A stretch of 47,231 nucleotides of DNA from Gallionella sp. (lineage in GTDB: Bacteria > Pseudomonadota > Gammaproteobacteria > Burkholderiales > Gallionellaceae), in contig JAUSAO010000101.1 in the NCBI GenBank assembly GCA_030652475.1, positions 1 to 47,231 on the forward strand, written 5' to 3'. The translations under genes and the position numbers were made by a program. Below the pieces are notes generated by a model. That model searched no databases and had not been told where the DNA came from. It saw only the letters and a program-made list of their open reading frames with translations. Positions 1-9,529 of the stretch are shown here, one piece after another. The number at the start of each line of letters is the position of its first letter. Positions within the stretch are counted from its first letter, which is position 1.

Positions 1-18
1 GTCCATTAGCAAAAACGG

Positions 19-143
19 CGTCATACCGGCGCAGGCCGGTATCCAGATGATTAACAAATTCCCACGTCAGTGGGACAACATCAAGGTTTTGTCCGCTTCG
101 CGGCGTATTTTTTTGCTGGATTCCGGCCTGCGCCGGAATGACG
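19..143. repeat. Mosaic inverted-repeat element, copy 1
   Basis: A 28-nt left arm (19-46) and a 28-nt right arm (116-143) are reverse complements with two mismatches. Each arm is itself a hairpin (ATACCGGC-GCAG-GCCGGTAT in the left arm). The 69-nt interior is not palindromic overall but holds a small CCCAC/GTGGG hairpin at 61-74 and a T-run before the right arm. The same arms with a different interior recur at 26842-26987. The layout resembles neisserial NIME/dRS3-type mosaic repeats or a short MITE. No transposase is present. Confidence 0.75.
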
Positions 144-202
144 GCTTAATGGATTATTTGGGTTAATGTCACTTCAACGACTCGCCACAGGCTACAAACT
201 AC

Positions 203-784
203 ATGCCCCATTCTTCTAAACGCGACCTGATGCGCGAACAATTGGCGCATCAGGCTGCCAAGTTGATGGCCGAAGGCATAACTGATTTCGCCTTTGCCAA
301 ACGCAAGGCCGCCCGACAACTCGGCGCCTCCGACACCCAGCACCTGCCGAGCAATCTGGAGGTGCAGGAAGCCTTGCACAGCTATCGCGCCTTATATCAG
401 CACGACAGTCACCCCGGCGTCCTGCATCAGCTGCGCACGGAAGCACTAGACGCAATGCAACTGCTGGCCGAGTTCAACCCTTATCTCACCGGATCGGTAT
501 TGAACGGCGCGGCGGGTGAAAACTCTGACATCAACCTGATGCTGTTTTCCGACGATGCCAAAGCCGTGCTGTTGTTTTTGCTGAAAAACAAGCTCGAATT
601 TGAAGACGGAGAATGGCGAGTGAGACTAGGCGGGCATGAAGAAATCGTGCCGAGCTACACCCTCACGACTGAATCAGGCACTCAGATACACATCATCGTG
701 CTGCCCGAAAACGCCCGCCACAGCGGCAGCCGCCACCCGGAAACCCATGCGGATACCGCAGCCGTGACTCAATTAATTGGTTAG
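203..784 (+). CDS. Putative nucleotidyltransferase-fold protein of unknown function
   Basis: 193-residue soluble protein without signal peptide or membrane segments. The N-terminal third is helical and basic (RKAARQLG). A central GSVLNGAAGENSDINLML stretch resembles the GS...DxD/N signature of minimal nucleotidyltransferase folds, which would bind a nucleotide and metal. The second acidic residue of the classical pair is Asn here, so catalysis is uncertain. It converges on hemB with only 5 bp between the stop codons. The start ATG lies 60 nt after the inverted-repeat element and has only a weak ribosome binding site. I do not recognise a named family; the fold assignment is an inference from one motif. 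Confidence 0.7.
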   Translation: MPHSSKRDLMREQLAHQAAKLMAEGITDFAFAKRKAARQLGASDTQHLPSNLEVQEALHSYRALYQHDSHPGVLHQLRTEALDAMQLLAEFNPYLTGSVLNGAAGENSDINLMLFSDDAKAVLLFLLKNKLEFEDGEWRVRLGGHEEIVPSYTLTTESGTQIHIIVLPENARHSGSRHPETHADTAAVTQLIG

Positions 785-789
785 CAGGT

Positions 790-1809
<1,020 letters not shown>

Positions 1810-1881
1810 CTAAAAAAATTATTTTTATGGAACTAATTAAGGAAACGCTTATCTGAACGTGCGAATGATGATGAATCGTTC

Positions 1882-1954
1882 CACGTTTCTCCTCCCTGAG
1901 CGTGTGTCTTAACCTTGTTAAGATGTTTGCCCCCACTCGTTGGGGGTTTTTTTT
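1882..1954 (+). ncRNA. Candidate small RNA with anti-Shine-Dalgarno-like motif
   Basis: The 160-bp gap between hemB and engB (both minus strand) carries on the plus strand a CTCCTCCCTGAG motif (1889-1900), a small stem-loop TCTTAA-CCTTG-TTAAGA (1907-1923) and an intrinsic terminator (1930-1954). This order, an exposed C/U-rich anti-SD sequence followed by a terminator, is typical of bacterial trans-acting small RNAs. The 5' end is arbitrary: I see no convincing -10/-35 pair. No coding potential. It could instead be only a terminator that insulates the end of engB. Confidence 0.4.
1930..1954 (+). terminator. Rho-independent terminator (plus strand)
   Basis: Stem CCCCCA (1930-1935) pairs with TGGGGG (1941-1946) around loop CTCGT and is followed by eight T. 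The T-run is on the plus strand only, although both flanking genes are on the minus strand, so it must end a plus-strand transcript that starts in the hemB-engB gap or reads through from upstream. Confidence 0.8.
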
Positions 1955-1960
1955 GTCCAG

Positions 1961-2575
1961 CTATTCTGCCTCAGACCCACCGTCAGCATTCAGCCACCCC
2001 GCAATCACCGCTTCCGCCTCTTCCACACCCTGTTTCTTCAGGCTGGAAAACAACTGCACGGTACACTGGGGGAAATGTTCGGCAAGATGGGCTTTTACCT
2101 TGAATAATGTCACCGTGGCTTGCTGGCGACTGAGTTTATCCGACTTGGTCAGCAGGATGTGCACCGGCTTCCCCGTGGGCGCAAACCAGTCCAGCATGGT
2201 TTCATCCAGTTCAAGCAAAGGGCGGCGTATGTCCATGATGACAATCAGCCCACACAACTCTTCGCGTTTTTTCAGATAAGTACTCAGCAGGCCTTCCCAG
2301 TGACGCTTGGCCTCGGGCGGCACTTTGGCATAACCATAGCCGGGCAAATCCACGATATAGCTGTCATTGCCCAATGAAAAATAATTCAGGTGCTGGGTGC
2401 GTCCCGGCGTTTTGCTGGTATAGGCCAGGCGTACATGATTCGCCAGCGTGTTGATCGCGCTCGATTTACCTGCATTGGAACGCCCCACAAAAGCAACTTC
2501 ACGCCCGCCGTGCATCGGCAGATCTTTGATGTGATTAACTGTGGTGTAGAACGTAGCGAGTGAGAAGAGTCCCAT
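1961..2575 (-). CDS. engB: Ribosome biogenesis GTPase EngB/YihA
   Basis: 204-residue GTPase of the TrmE-Era-EngA-EngB-Septin group, required for assembly of the 50S subunit. All G motifs are visible: G1 [10 protein letters not shown]2 threonine in KTPGRTQ, G3 DLPGYG, G4 TKSD and G5 SSLKKQG. The N-terminal segment [12 protein letters not shown] before G1 is typical of the family. Its ATG overlaps the hemL stop codon by one base (TAATG), so it is probably translated by coupling to hemL. The gene ends 7 bp from the plus-strand terminator. Confidence 0.96.
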   Translation of the reverse strand: MGLFSLATFYTTVNHIKDLPMHGGREVAFVGRSNAGKSSAINTLANHVRLAYTSKTPGRTQHLNYFSLGNDSYIVDLPGYGYAKVPPEAKRHWEGLLSTYLKKREELCGLIVIMDIRRPLLELDETMLDWFAPTGKPVHILLTKSDKLSRQQATVTLFKVKAHLAEHFPQCTVQLFSSLKKQGVEEAEAVIAGWLNADGGSEAE

Positions 2576-3858
2576 TATTTCCAGACCGAAAAGATAGCGT
2601 CCGCTGCTGCAATGGTCGCATTTATGTCAGCCTCGGTATGCGCTGAGGAAACAAAACCCGCCTCGAATGCCGAGGGAGCAAGATACACACCCGCATCCAG
2701 CATGGCGTGGAAGAAGCGGTTGAATGCCTCCTTGTCGCACGCCATGACTTCAGCGTAGCTGGTGGGCACGGCAGCGCTGAAATACAGGCCAAACATGCCA
2801 CCCACCGATTGGGCACAAAATTCAACACCGTGCTTTTTAGCGCTTGCACTCAGGCCTTCGGTCAGTTGTTGCGCCAACTGCTCCAGACGCGCATAAAACC
2901 CTTCCGCCTGCACCAGCTTCAAAGTCGCTAAACCCGCCGCCACCGCGACCGGATTTCCCGACAGCGTACCGGCCTGATAGACCGAACCCAGGGGCGCAAG
3001 GCATTGCATGATATCGCGACGTCCACCGAACGCTGCGGCCGGCAACCCACCGCCCATCACCTTACCCAGCGTGACCAGATCGGGCTTGATGCCGTAATAG
3101 CCCTGCGCACCCTGAAGACTGACGCGAAATCCGGTCATCACTTCGTCCAGAATCAGCACTGCGCCATGTTCGGTGCACAGCTTGCGTAGCGCGGCCAGAA
3201 ATTCCGGCTTGGGCGTGATCAGATTCATATTGCCCGCAACCGGCTCGACGATTACTGCGGCGATTTCCGCTCCCATCTCGGCGAATGCGCGCTCAAGGCC
3301 GGCCGCATCGTTGTAATCCAGCACGGTAGTCAGCGAGGCAATCTCAGCCGGCACGCCGGATGAACTCGGCTGTCCGAAGGTCAGCGCGCCTGAGCCTGCC
3401 TTGACCAGCAAACCATCGGAATGGCCGTGATAACACCCCTCGAATTTAACGATACGGCTGCGTCCGGTAAAGCCACGCGCCAGACGAATGGCCGTCATGG
3501 TTGCTTCAGTGCCGGAGCTAACCAGCCTCACCATCTCCAGACTCGGCAACAGCTTGCACAATAACTCGGCTATTTCCAGTTCGGCAGCCGTCGGCGCACC
3601 AAAACCCAATCCATTCGCCGCCGCGTCCTGCACCGCGCGGACCACATCCGGATGGCAATGCCCGGCAATCATCGGACCCCATGAGCCCACATAATCGATA
3701 TAGCGTTTGTCATCCGCATCCCAGACATAAGCTCCCTTGCCACGCTGAAAAAACAAGGGCGTGCCGCCTACCGAACGGAACGCGCGCACCGGCGAATTCA
3801 CGCCGCCGGGGATAACGTGTTGCGATGCATCGAAAAGTTCCTGATTATGAGAAGTCAT
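2575..3858 (-). CDS. hemL: Glutamate-1-semialdehyde 2,1-aminomutase
   Basis: PLP-dependent cytosolic enzyme that turns glutamate-1-semialdehyde into 5-aminolevulinate, the HemB substrate (C5 pathway). 427 residues, full length. Family marks: [11 protein letters not shown] near the N-terminus, [15 protein letters not shown] for cofactor phosphate binding, D238 in LDEVMTGFR and the PLP lysine K266 in [10 protein letters not shown]. It lies 16 bp downstream of thiE on the same strand and overlaps engB by one base. The order thiD-thiE-hemL is common in betaproteobacteria. Confidence 0.97.
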   Translation of the reverse strand: MTSHNQELFDASQHVIPGGVNSPVRAFRSVGGTPLFFQRGKGAYVWDADDKRYIDYVGSWGPMIAGHCHPDVVRAVQDAAANGLGFGAPTAAELEIAELLCKLLPSLEMVRLVSSGTEATMTAIRLARGFTGRSRIVKFEGCYHGHSDGLLVKAGSGALTFGQPSSSGVPAEIASLTTVLDYNDAAGLERAFAEMGAEIAAVIVEPVAGNMNLITPKPEFLAALRKLCTEHGAVLILDEVMTGFRVSLQGAQGYYGIKPDLVTLGKVMGGGLPAAAFGGRRDIMQCLAPLGSVYQAGTLSGNPVAVAAGLATLKLVQAEGFYARLEQLAQQLTEGLSASAKKHGVEFCAQSVGGMFGLYFSAAVPTSYAEVMACDKEAFNRFFHAMLDAGVYLAPSAFEAGFVSSAHTEADINATIAAADAIFSVWK

Positions 3859-3874
3859 GTTGCGTCTTTCTAAA

Positions 3875-4528
3875 CTAATTGTGTAAATTCAAATTTGCCA
3901 ACCGCTGTGCGGCAGACAGGATGTCTTCCGCACCGAACAGCGCCGAAATCACTGCCAGCGCGTCAGCGCCGGCAGCCAGCACAGGCACGCCATTTTCTAC
4001 CGTAATGCCGCCGATCGCCACCAGTGGCAGTTTAATCTCATTGCGCGCCTGACGGAGTAATTCCAGCGTTGCCACTTGCGCGGCAGGCTTGGTCGTGGAC
4101 GCAAAAAAAGCGCCGAACGCGACATAATCAGCACCCTGACTGACGGCCTGATGCGCCAGATTCAGGCGATTATAACAAGACACACCGATAATCTTTCCAC
4201 CGCCCAGCACAGCGCGTGCGCCAACTACACTGCCATCCGCACTACCCAGATGCACACCATCGGCATCCACCTGTTTTGCCAGAGCAACGTCATCATTGAT
4301 AATCAGCGGCACGCCATATTCCCGCGTCAATGCGCGCATCGCCCTCGCCTGCTCCAGTCGCAATGCGGTATTGCCCAGCTTGTTGCGGTACTGCAACACC
4401 CGCACCCCGCCTCGCAACGCCAGACGTACGCAGCGCAACAACTCCGCTGTATCCGGCTCCTCCGGCGCAATCGCATACAGGCCGCTGATAGACTGTTGAG
4501 CTACACGACGTGATTCGTCTTGCACCAA
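3875..4528 (-). CDS. thiE: Thiamine-phosphate synthase
   Basis: Joins HMP pyrophosphate and HET phosphate to thiamine phosphate. 217 residues in a TIM-barrel pattern with the family motifs [32 protein letters not shown] and PLVAIGGIT. No ATG is available at the right place. TTG at 4528 or GTG at 4525 follows a strong GGAAGGGG ribosome binding site at a fitting distance, so a non-ATG start is very likely. It lies 91 bp downstream of thiD, which supplies one substrate. No TPP riboswitch (THI box) is visible upstream. Confidence 0.94.
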   Translation of the reverse strand: MVQDESRRVAQQSISGLYAIAPEEPDTAELLRCVRLALRGGVRVLQYRNKLGNTALRLEQARAMRALTREYGVPLIINDDVALAKQVDADGVHLGSADGSVVGARAVLGGGKIIGVSCYNRLNLAHQAVSQGADYVAFGAFFASTTKPAAQVATLELLRQARNEIKLPLVAIGGITVENGVPVLAAGADALAVISALFGAEDILSAAQRLANLNLHN

Positions 4529-4619
4529 GACTTACCCCTTCCTCAATCCTTCATTCAGAAATAAGGCGGGTTCATCGCCTATATTTCGTGGGAATGCCCT
4601 TGCGGCATCAGTCCTGCAT

Positions 4620-5462
4620 TTAGTTAAGTCTTTCAGGCTTGCCTTCATCATCCTCTTCTCCGCGCGCCCAGAACAGTCTGTCCGGAATATGCTGCCCCAT
4701 GCCGGGCCGGAAACCCGCATTCAGTGTTTGCCAGGTGTATTCCTGCGCCTCCCTGACCGCCTCGGCAACTTCCACACCTTGCGCCAACAAGGCCGCGATA
4801 GCCGAGGCCATGGTACATCCCGACCCGTGATAAATCCCCGGCAGACGATCCCAGCTATCGCTGCGCACCACACCCTGTTCGTTATACAAGGTATTGATTA
4901 CTTTGGGAGTCTGCTCGTGTGTTCCGGTAATCAGCACATACTCGCAGCCCATCGCCAGAATACGCTTGGCGCATTCTTCCAGGCCGGGATCATCCTCTTC
5001 ATCCTCTTCATCTATTGCCAGACGCCGCGCCTCTATGCTGTTCGGCGTGACGATGGTGGCCTGCGGGATCAGCAATTCACGCATCGCATCCAGCATGTCT
5101 TCGTCAGCCAGCTCATCGCCACGCCCCGAAGCCAGCACCGTATCCAGCACAAAGGGGATATCGGGGTAATCCGCCAGCACCTCGGCAATTGCCACGACAT
5201 TTTCTACACTGCCCAACATGCCGATTTTGAAAGCCGAAACCAGCACATCTTCCAGCATGGCGCGCGCCTGATCCACCACCCATTCCGGGTCTATCGGCAG
5301 GACATCCTCCACCCCGCTGGTGTCCTGCACCGTGATAGCCGTCACAACCGACAGCGGGTGACACCCCATGCTGGCGATGGTCAACATATCGGCCTGCAAA
5401 CCGGCTCCACCACTCGGGTCGGTGGCGGCGAAACTCATTACTAGAGGGAACGATTCAGACAT
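4620..5462 (-). CDS. thiD: Hydroxymethylpyrimidine/phosphomethylpyrimidine kinase
   Basis: Ribokinase-fold kinase that phosphorylates HMP and then HMP-P in thiamine synthesis. 280 residues. Motifs: DPSGGAGLQAD near residue 15, VLDTVLASGRGDELAD in the middle and the anion-hole and catalytic region GSGCTMASAIAA. An acidic insert DEEDEEDDPG near residue 150 is encoded by a 9-bp direct repeat (CATCCTCTT on the plus strand, around 4991-5008), so the loop grew by slippage. First gene of the thiD-thiE-hemL-engB run. A possible weak promoter lies just upstream (TAAAAT near 5500 on the minus strand). Confidence 0.95.
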   Translation of the reverse strand: MSESFPLVMSFAATDPSGGAGLQADMLTIASMGCHPLSVVTAITVQDTSGVEDVLPIDPEWVVDQARAMLEDVLVSAFKIGMLGSVENVVAIAEVLADYPDIPFVLDTVLASGRGDELADEDMLDAMRELLIPQATIVTPNSIEARRLAIDEEDEEDDPGLEECAKRILAMGCEYVLITGTHEQTPKVINTLYNEQGVVRSDSWDRLPGIYHGSGCTMASAIAALLAQGVEVAEAVREAQEYTWQTLNAGFRPGMGQHIPDRLFWARGEEDDEGKPERLN

Positions 5463-5563
5463 GATGTAAATGGTAGTGTTATGCGCGACAGATAGCGCAT
5501 TTTACCCTATATGCCCGTGATTACTAAACTGATGTTACGCACACAGCGTCCGTGCTGGCAGCC

Positions 5564-5699
5564 AACGACTAACGGGCATGGAAAAGTGACCACCCCTGAC
5601 AATGAAACCCGCCATGCCCGTTCCCTCACCCCCGTTCCCCCTCTCCCAAAGGGCGAGGGGTACGGTTCGTCGCTGCGCGAGTTTCACGTTAACGACTAA
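5564..5699. repeat. Palindromic repeat (copy 1) flanked by AACGACTAA direct repeats
   Basis: Fills most of the 233-bp thiD-argA gap. AACGGGCATGG (5571-5581) and CCATGCCCGTT (5612-5622) form an 11-bp inverted repeat. A CCCTC/GGCGAGGGG-rich core and the tail CGCTGCGCGAGTTT (5671-5684) follow, matching the repeat found in frame twice in hsdR. The 9-mer AACGACTAA occurs at both edges (5564-5572 and 5691-5699); the second covers the argA stop codon. No gene is supported in this gap. A small ATGCGC/GCGCAT hairpin lies at 5481-5500. Confidence 0.65.
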
Positions 5700-7018
5700 A
5701 TTTTTCGCACGAACACCTTGGATTTACGCTGGTAGTTATACAGCGATTTTTTCTGCGAGGGCAATTCGGTGACGTCACTTTCCTTGAAGCCGCGCTCTAA
5801 GAACCAGTGCGCAGTGCGCGTAGTCAACACGAACAGTTTTTTCAGCTTCTGCGTCTTGGCAAGGGCGGTCATGTGATTGAGGATGGCCTCGCCGTAGCCG
5901 CGATCGCGACATTGCTCATCGACGGCCATGCAGGCAAGCTCGGCAGCCGCCTCGTCCGGGAAGGGATAAAGTGCGGCACAACCGACGATGCGGTGATCGT
6001 GTTCCAGCACCACGAAGCGCTCGATTTCGCGTTCCAGCAACTCACGCGAACGACGCACCAGTATGCCCTGCTCTTCGAGCGGGATCAGCAGATTCAAAAT
6101 ACCGCCCACATCCTCGATCGACGCATCGCGTAGCGTATTGAGCGTGGATTCCACCACCATCGTGCCGATGCCATCATCGCTGAACAACTCCTGCAACATG
6201 GCGCCGTCGGTGTGACGACTAATCAGATGGGTGCGCGTTACGCCAGCTGCGCAGGCGCGCATCGCGCAGGGCAGAAACAGGCTTACATCGTCGGGCAGCG
6301 GATGCTTGGCGCTAAGTACAGCCTGCGCCTGGGCGATAGTCAACTCCTTAAGCAACTCGCCCTTCTTGTCCTGCACACCATCGGTGTCCATCAAAAATAC
6401 CAGTTTGTCGGCATCCAGCGCAATGGCGGTCGCGGTGGCGACGTCTTCCAGCGTGAGGTTGAACACCTCGCCTGTGGGCGAATAACCGAGCGGCGAGAGC
6501 AGCACCACTTCGCCGAATTCCATACGGTCGTTCAGCGCAGCGACATCCACCTTGCGCACGGAGCCGGTGTGCTGCAAATCCACGCCATTGATTACGCCTA
6601 TCGGCTGTGCAGTGATGAAATTACCGCCCGCCACGCGGATGTCGGCATTAGCCATCGGCGAATTCGCCAGCCCCATCGACAGCAGCGCCTCGATCTCGAC
6701 ACGCACGCGGCCCACCGATTCCTTGACACACTGCATCGCCTCGGTATTCGTCATACGTATGCCCTGATGATAGGTGTCCTCCAGATTTTTTCCGGCCAGA
6801 TGCTGCTCGATCTGCGGGCGCGCACCATGTACCAGCACCAAGCGGATACCGAGTGCGGCGAGCAGATTGAAATCGTGCGTCAACTCGACGAATTTGCCGT
6901 CGGCGACCATTTCGCCCCCGAAGGCAATGACGAAAGTCTTGCCACGGAAACTGTTGATATAAGGTGCAACAGAACGAAACCAGGCAACGAAATCAGCGGG
7001 ATTAGTCTTGATTGGCAT
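5696..7018 (-). CDS. argA: N-acetylglutamate synthase (amino-acid kinase plus GNAT domains)
   Basis: First step of arginine synthesis: acetyl-CoA plus glutamate to N-acetylglutamate. 440 residues in the ArgA two-domain layout. An amino-acid-kinase-like domain (about 20-285; motifs FGGEMV, LVLVHGARPQI, VFLMDTDGV) carries arginine feedback control in the family. A GNAT acetyltransferase domain (about 295-435; ELACMAVDEQCRDRGYGEAIL) is catalytic. An AAGGA site precedes the ATG. It is the last gene of the run rsmE, tautomerase, argA. Its stop codon lies inside one of the AACGACTAA repeats. Confidence 0.95.
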   Translation of the reverse strand: MPIKTNPADFVAWFRSVAPYINSFRGKTFVIAFGGEMVADGKFVELTHDFNLLAALGIRLVLVHGARPQIEQHLAGKNLEDTYHQGIRMTNTEAMQCVKESVGRVRVEIEALLSMGLANSPMANADIRVAGGNFITAQPIGVINGVDLQHTGSVRKVDVAALNDRMEFGEVVLLSPLGYSPTGEVFNLTLEDVATATAIALDADKLVFLMDTDGVQDKKGELLKELTIAQAQAVLSAKHPLPDDVSLFLPCAMRACAAGVTRTHLISRHTDGAMLQELFSDDGIGTMVVESTLNTLRDASIEDVGGILNLLIPLEEQGILVRRSRELLEREIERFVVLEHDHRIVGCAALYPFPDEAAAELACMAVDEQCRDRGYGEAILNHMTALAKTQKLKKLFVLTTRTAHWFLERGFKESDVTELPSQKKSLYNYQRKSKVFVRKI

Positions 7019-7044
7019 GGGATATCCTTTTCAGTTGACGCGCA

Positions 7045-7230
7045 TTATGCCTCATCAAGCAACTTGCCTGCGATAGCCCAGTTCTCGTCGGGCAGCTCGT
7101 CGAAAGCAATATAGGTGTATGAGGCCGGTTTTAGCGCAATGCGCTCCAGCGTGTCGGTGAACTCGGCGGCAATTTTGGCCTTCTGCTCGCGGCTCAGGGT
7201 GCCTGCGATGCGGATATTTACATACGGCAT
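7045..7230 (-). CDS. 4-Oxalocrotonate tautomerase family protein
   Basis: 61-residue small tautomerase. After removal of the start methionine the N-terminus is Pro (MPYVNIRIAG), the general base of this superfamily. The length matches the hexameric short-chain 4-OT/DmpI-like members. I chose the start at 7230 because the family begins exactly at MPYVNI; a longer in-frame reading upstream is only open frame through rsmE. It sits 16 bp after rsmE and 26 bp before argA, so it is probably co-transcribed. Substrate unknown; no aromatic meta-cleavage genes are nearby. Confidence 0.9.
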   Translation of the reverse strand: MPYVNIRIAGTLSREQKAKIAAEFTDTLERIALKPASYTYIAFDELPDENWAIAGKLLDEA

Positions 7231-7246
7231 GATGACTCCTCTTTTT

Positions 7247-7978
7247 TTAACAAAAATCGCCCCACAGCGTTTGCAGCGAGGCCAGTCCTGCGACAGCGGC
7301 CGTTTCGGTGCGCAGTACCCGCGCGCCCAGGCGGACAGGCCTAAAACCGCAACGCAGTGCAGATTCGCTCTCGGCCTCGGTAAAGCCGCCTTCGGCACCA
7401 ATCAGTAATGCGACCCGGCCTTCCGGCTTTAGCTGTTCACGCAAGGATTTGGCGCCCTGCGGCAGCAGAATATATTTGCTGTCGGCGGAAGTACGCATTT
7501 GTTGCAGCCACACCATGATGTCCACAGGCGGGTGAATAACAGGCAACACATTGCGCCCGCACTGTTCGCAGGCTGAAATGGCGACTTGTTGCCAGTGCTC
7601 GGTACGCTTGACGACGCGCTCGGTGGAGAGTTTGGCCACGCTGCGCGCAGTGGCCAGAGGCTGGATTTCGGTGACCCCCAGTTCGGTGGCCTTCTGGATT
7701 ACCCAGTCCATTTTCTCGCTGCTGGACAAGGCCTGCGCCAGCAACACAGGCAAGGGCGATTCACGGTTGGCCTCAATACGTTTGAGCTCGCTGACGGTGA
7801 CCTGCTTGCCGCTCAGGTCGTCAAGTATGCCATGGCACTCGTTGCCGAGCCCGTCGAACAGTTGCACCGCGTCGCCCTCGCGCAAGCGCAACACGCGGCT
7901 GGCGTGGTGCGCTGCATCCGGCGGCAGTTTGAATGAACCCTGGCTGGCGAGTGGGGGCGTGCAGTAAAAACGCGGCAT
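7247..7978 (-). CDS. rsmE: 16S rRNA (uracil1498-N3)-methyltransferase
   Basis: SPOUT-type methyltransferase that modifies U1498 in the decoding region of 16S rRNA. 243 residues from the start MPRFYCTPPL. An N-terminal PUA-like part is followed by the knotted SAM-binding part with LLIGAEGGFTEAE and LGARVLRTETAAVAGL, the family hallmarks. The upstream in-frame extension to 8062 is not family-like and runs into the start of the divergent redoxin gene, so I reject it. Probable first gene of the rsmE-tautomerase-argA unit. Confidence 0.95.
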   Translation of the reverse strand: MPRFYCTPPLASQGSFKLPPDAAHHASRVLRLREGDAVQLFDGLGNECHGILDDLSGKQVTVSELKRIEANRESPLPVLLAQALSSSEKMDWVIQKATELGVTEIQPLATARSVAKLSTERVVKRTEHWQQVAISACEQCGRNVLPVIHPPVDIMVWLQQMRTSADSKYILLPQGAKSLREQLKPEGRVALLIGAEGGFTEAESESALRCGFRPVRLGARVLRTETAAVAGLASLQTLWGDFC

Positions 7979-8047
7979 GATGAAGGCACAGAGTGGTAAA
8001 TGGCCGTGATAATATACTGCCTCTGAATATCTTGTCAGGAGCATGAA

Positions 8048-8602
8048 ATGGTCAGTTTGCAACCCCCCCTCTGTGACTTCGGCTGGAAGGCGCGTGATTT
8101 CGATTTATTGGGCGTGGATGGCGTGCGTTATAACCTTGCCAATGCGCGAGGCAAGAACGGTTTGCTGGTAATGTTCATCTGCAACCACTGCCCCTATGTG
8201 AAATCCATTCGCGAGCGGCTGGTGCGCGATACGCACGAGTTGAAGCTGCATGGCATTAACAGCATCGCCATCATGTCCAACGATCCGGCTGAATATGAGG
8301 AAGATTCGTTCGAGAACATGAAACATGCGGCAAAAAACTATAGCTACCCATTCCCATACGTGTGGGACGAAACACAGCAGGTGGCAAAAAATTACGGTGC
8401 GGTATGCACGCCTGATTTCTTCGGCTTCAACGCCAACATGGAACTGCAATATCGCGGTCGCCTGGATGCCTCGCGCAAGGAAGCCGTGGCAGATGCGCCG
8501 CGTGACTTGTTTGAAGCCATGTTGCAAGTGGCTAGGACAGGCCTGGGGCCGCGTGAGCAAATCGCCAGCATGGGCTGCTCCATCAAATGGAAAGATGCGT
8601 GA
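8048..8602 (+). CDS. Thioredoxin-fold redoxin (AhpC/TSA-like)
   Basis: 184 residues with a thioredoxin fold: VMFICNHCPYVKSI carries a CxxC-type pair (CNHC), and VCTPDFFGF carries the cis-proline. It belongs to the family usually annotated thioredoxin family protein/alkyl hydroperoxide reductase-like. No signal peptide, so it is cytoplasmic. The start is fixed by AGGAG six bases before the ATG (8037-8041). A TAATAT box at 8010-8015 may be its -10. The stop codon overlaps the next gene by one base (TGATG). Reductase or peroxidase activity is inferred from the fold only. Confidence 0.88.
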   Translation: MVSLQPPLCDFGWKARDFDLLGVDGVRYNLANARGKNGLLVMFICNHCPYVKSIRERLVRDTHELKLHGINSIAIMSNDPAEYEEDSFENMKHAAKNYSYPFPYVWDETQQVAKNYGAVCTPDFFGFNANMELQYRGRLDASRKEAVADAPRDLFEAMLQVARTGLGPREQIASMGCSIKWKDA

Positions 8603-9432
8603 TGGAACAGCGCAGCATGTCGAGAACCGGCACATTTGGCATGAGCGCAATACTCAAGGCCGTGATCGCCGCAGTCAAGCTGGTGTCAGCGGAGGAAATC
8701 ATGCCGCGCTACCTGAAGGTTTCGCATCAGCATAAGCATGACGGCAGCCTGTGTACCGACGCGGATATTGCTACGCAGACCGCGCTGATCCGCAAGCTGC
8801 AAGCCATTTGCAACCTCCCGGTGCTGGGCGAAGAAATGGCGGAAGAGGAGCAGCACGCGATCTGGCACTCTGCCAAAGATGGCCTGTGGTGCGTGGATCC
8901 GATTGATGGCACTTCCAACTTTGTGCATGGCCTGCCTTACTTTGCGGTGTCGGTCGCGTTGTTGCGCGAAGGCAAGAGCGTGCTGGGCGTGGTGTACGAC
9001 CCGGTCGCCGATGAGGTGTTTGCCGCTGAATCCGGCAAGGGCGCGTATCTGAATGGAGAAAGACTGCTAGGGCGCGTAACGGCAGAAACGATGAATCGTG
9101 CACTGGCCAATGTGGATTTAAAGCGACTGAGCACCGGCCTGGCGGCAACTTTGGCATCCCGTCCGCCCTATGCTTCGCAACGCAATTTCGGCGCCAGCAC
9201 ACTGGACTGGTGCTATACCGCCGCCGGACGCTACGATCTGTACCTGCATGGCGGACAGAAACTATGGGACTATGCGGCGGGCATGCTCATCCTGTCGGAG
9301 ACGGGCGGACATGCCTGCTGCATAGAACACGATGATTTCGCATCGGGAAATATCTGGCAGCGTTCGGTCATCGCGGCACGCAGTGAAACGCTGTTTAACG
9401 AATGGAAAAACTGGATACGCGCGCAACCCTGA
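8602..9432 (+). CDS. Inositol monophosphatase-family phosphatase
   Basis: 276 residues of the lithium-sensitive, Mg-dependent phosphatase superfamily. The metal-binding motifs are all present: GEEMAEEE, WCVDPIDGTSNFVHGLPYF and LWDYAAGMLIL. The true substrate (inositol-1-phosphate, histidinol phosphate, or 3'-phosphoadenosine phosphate) cannot be told from motifs. ATG 8602 is coupled to the redoxin stop codon; an internal ATG at 8641 (MSAILKAV) would fit the family length equally well. A pairing with the redoxin hints at redox or sulfur metabolism, but this is weak. Confidence 0.88.
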   Translation: MEQRSMSRTGTFGMSAILKAVIAAVKLVSAEEIMPRYLKVSHQHKHDGSLCTDADIATQTALIRKLQAICNLPVLGEEMAEEEQHAIWHSAKDGLWCVDPIDGTSNFVHGLPYFAVSVALLREGKSVLGVVYDPVADEVFAAESGKGAYLNGERLLGRVTAETMNRALANVDLKRLSTGLAATLASRPPYASQRNFGASTLDWCYTAAGRYDLYLHGGQKLWDYAAGMLILSETGGHACCIEHDDFASGNIWQRSVIAARSETLFNEWKNWIRAQP

Positions 9433-9529
9433 GCATGCCAGCCCGAGTACGGCCACTTCTGCTCAGCCAGACAATACGCGTTCTGGTAAAATCCGCGGCT
9501 AAGTCAATTTAGGTTCCTAAAATAAATTT

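Noticed and set aside
4529..5560. TPP riboswitch upstream of thiD or thiE
   Set aside because: No THI-box (CTGAGA-type) core is present in either leader; only a short hairpin and the repeat are seen.
5511..5699. 62-codon plus-strand reading frame in the thiD-argA gap
   Set aside because: It runs straight through the palindromic repeat; its C-terminal half is the repeat translated (PVPPLPKGEG), and there is no ribosome binding site or homologue-like segment.
7231..7401. Extended tautomerase start
   Set aside because: The N-terminal proline of this superfamily is catalytic, so the protein must begin MPYVNI; the extension only overlaps rsmE in another frame.
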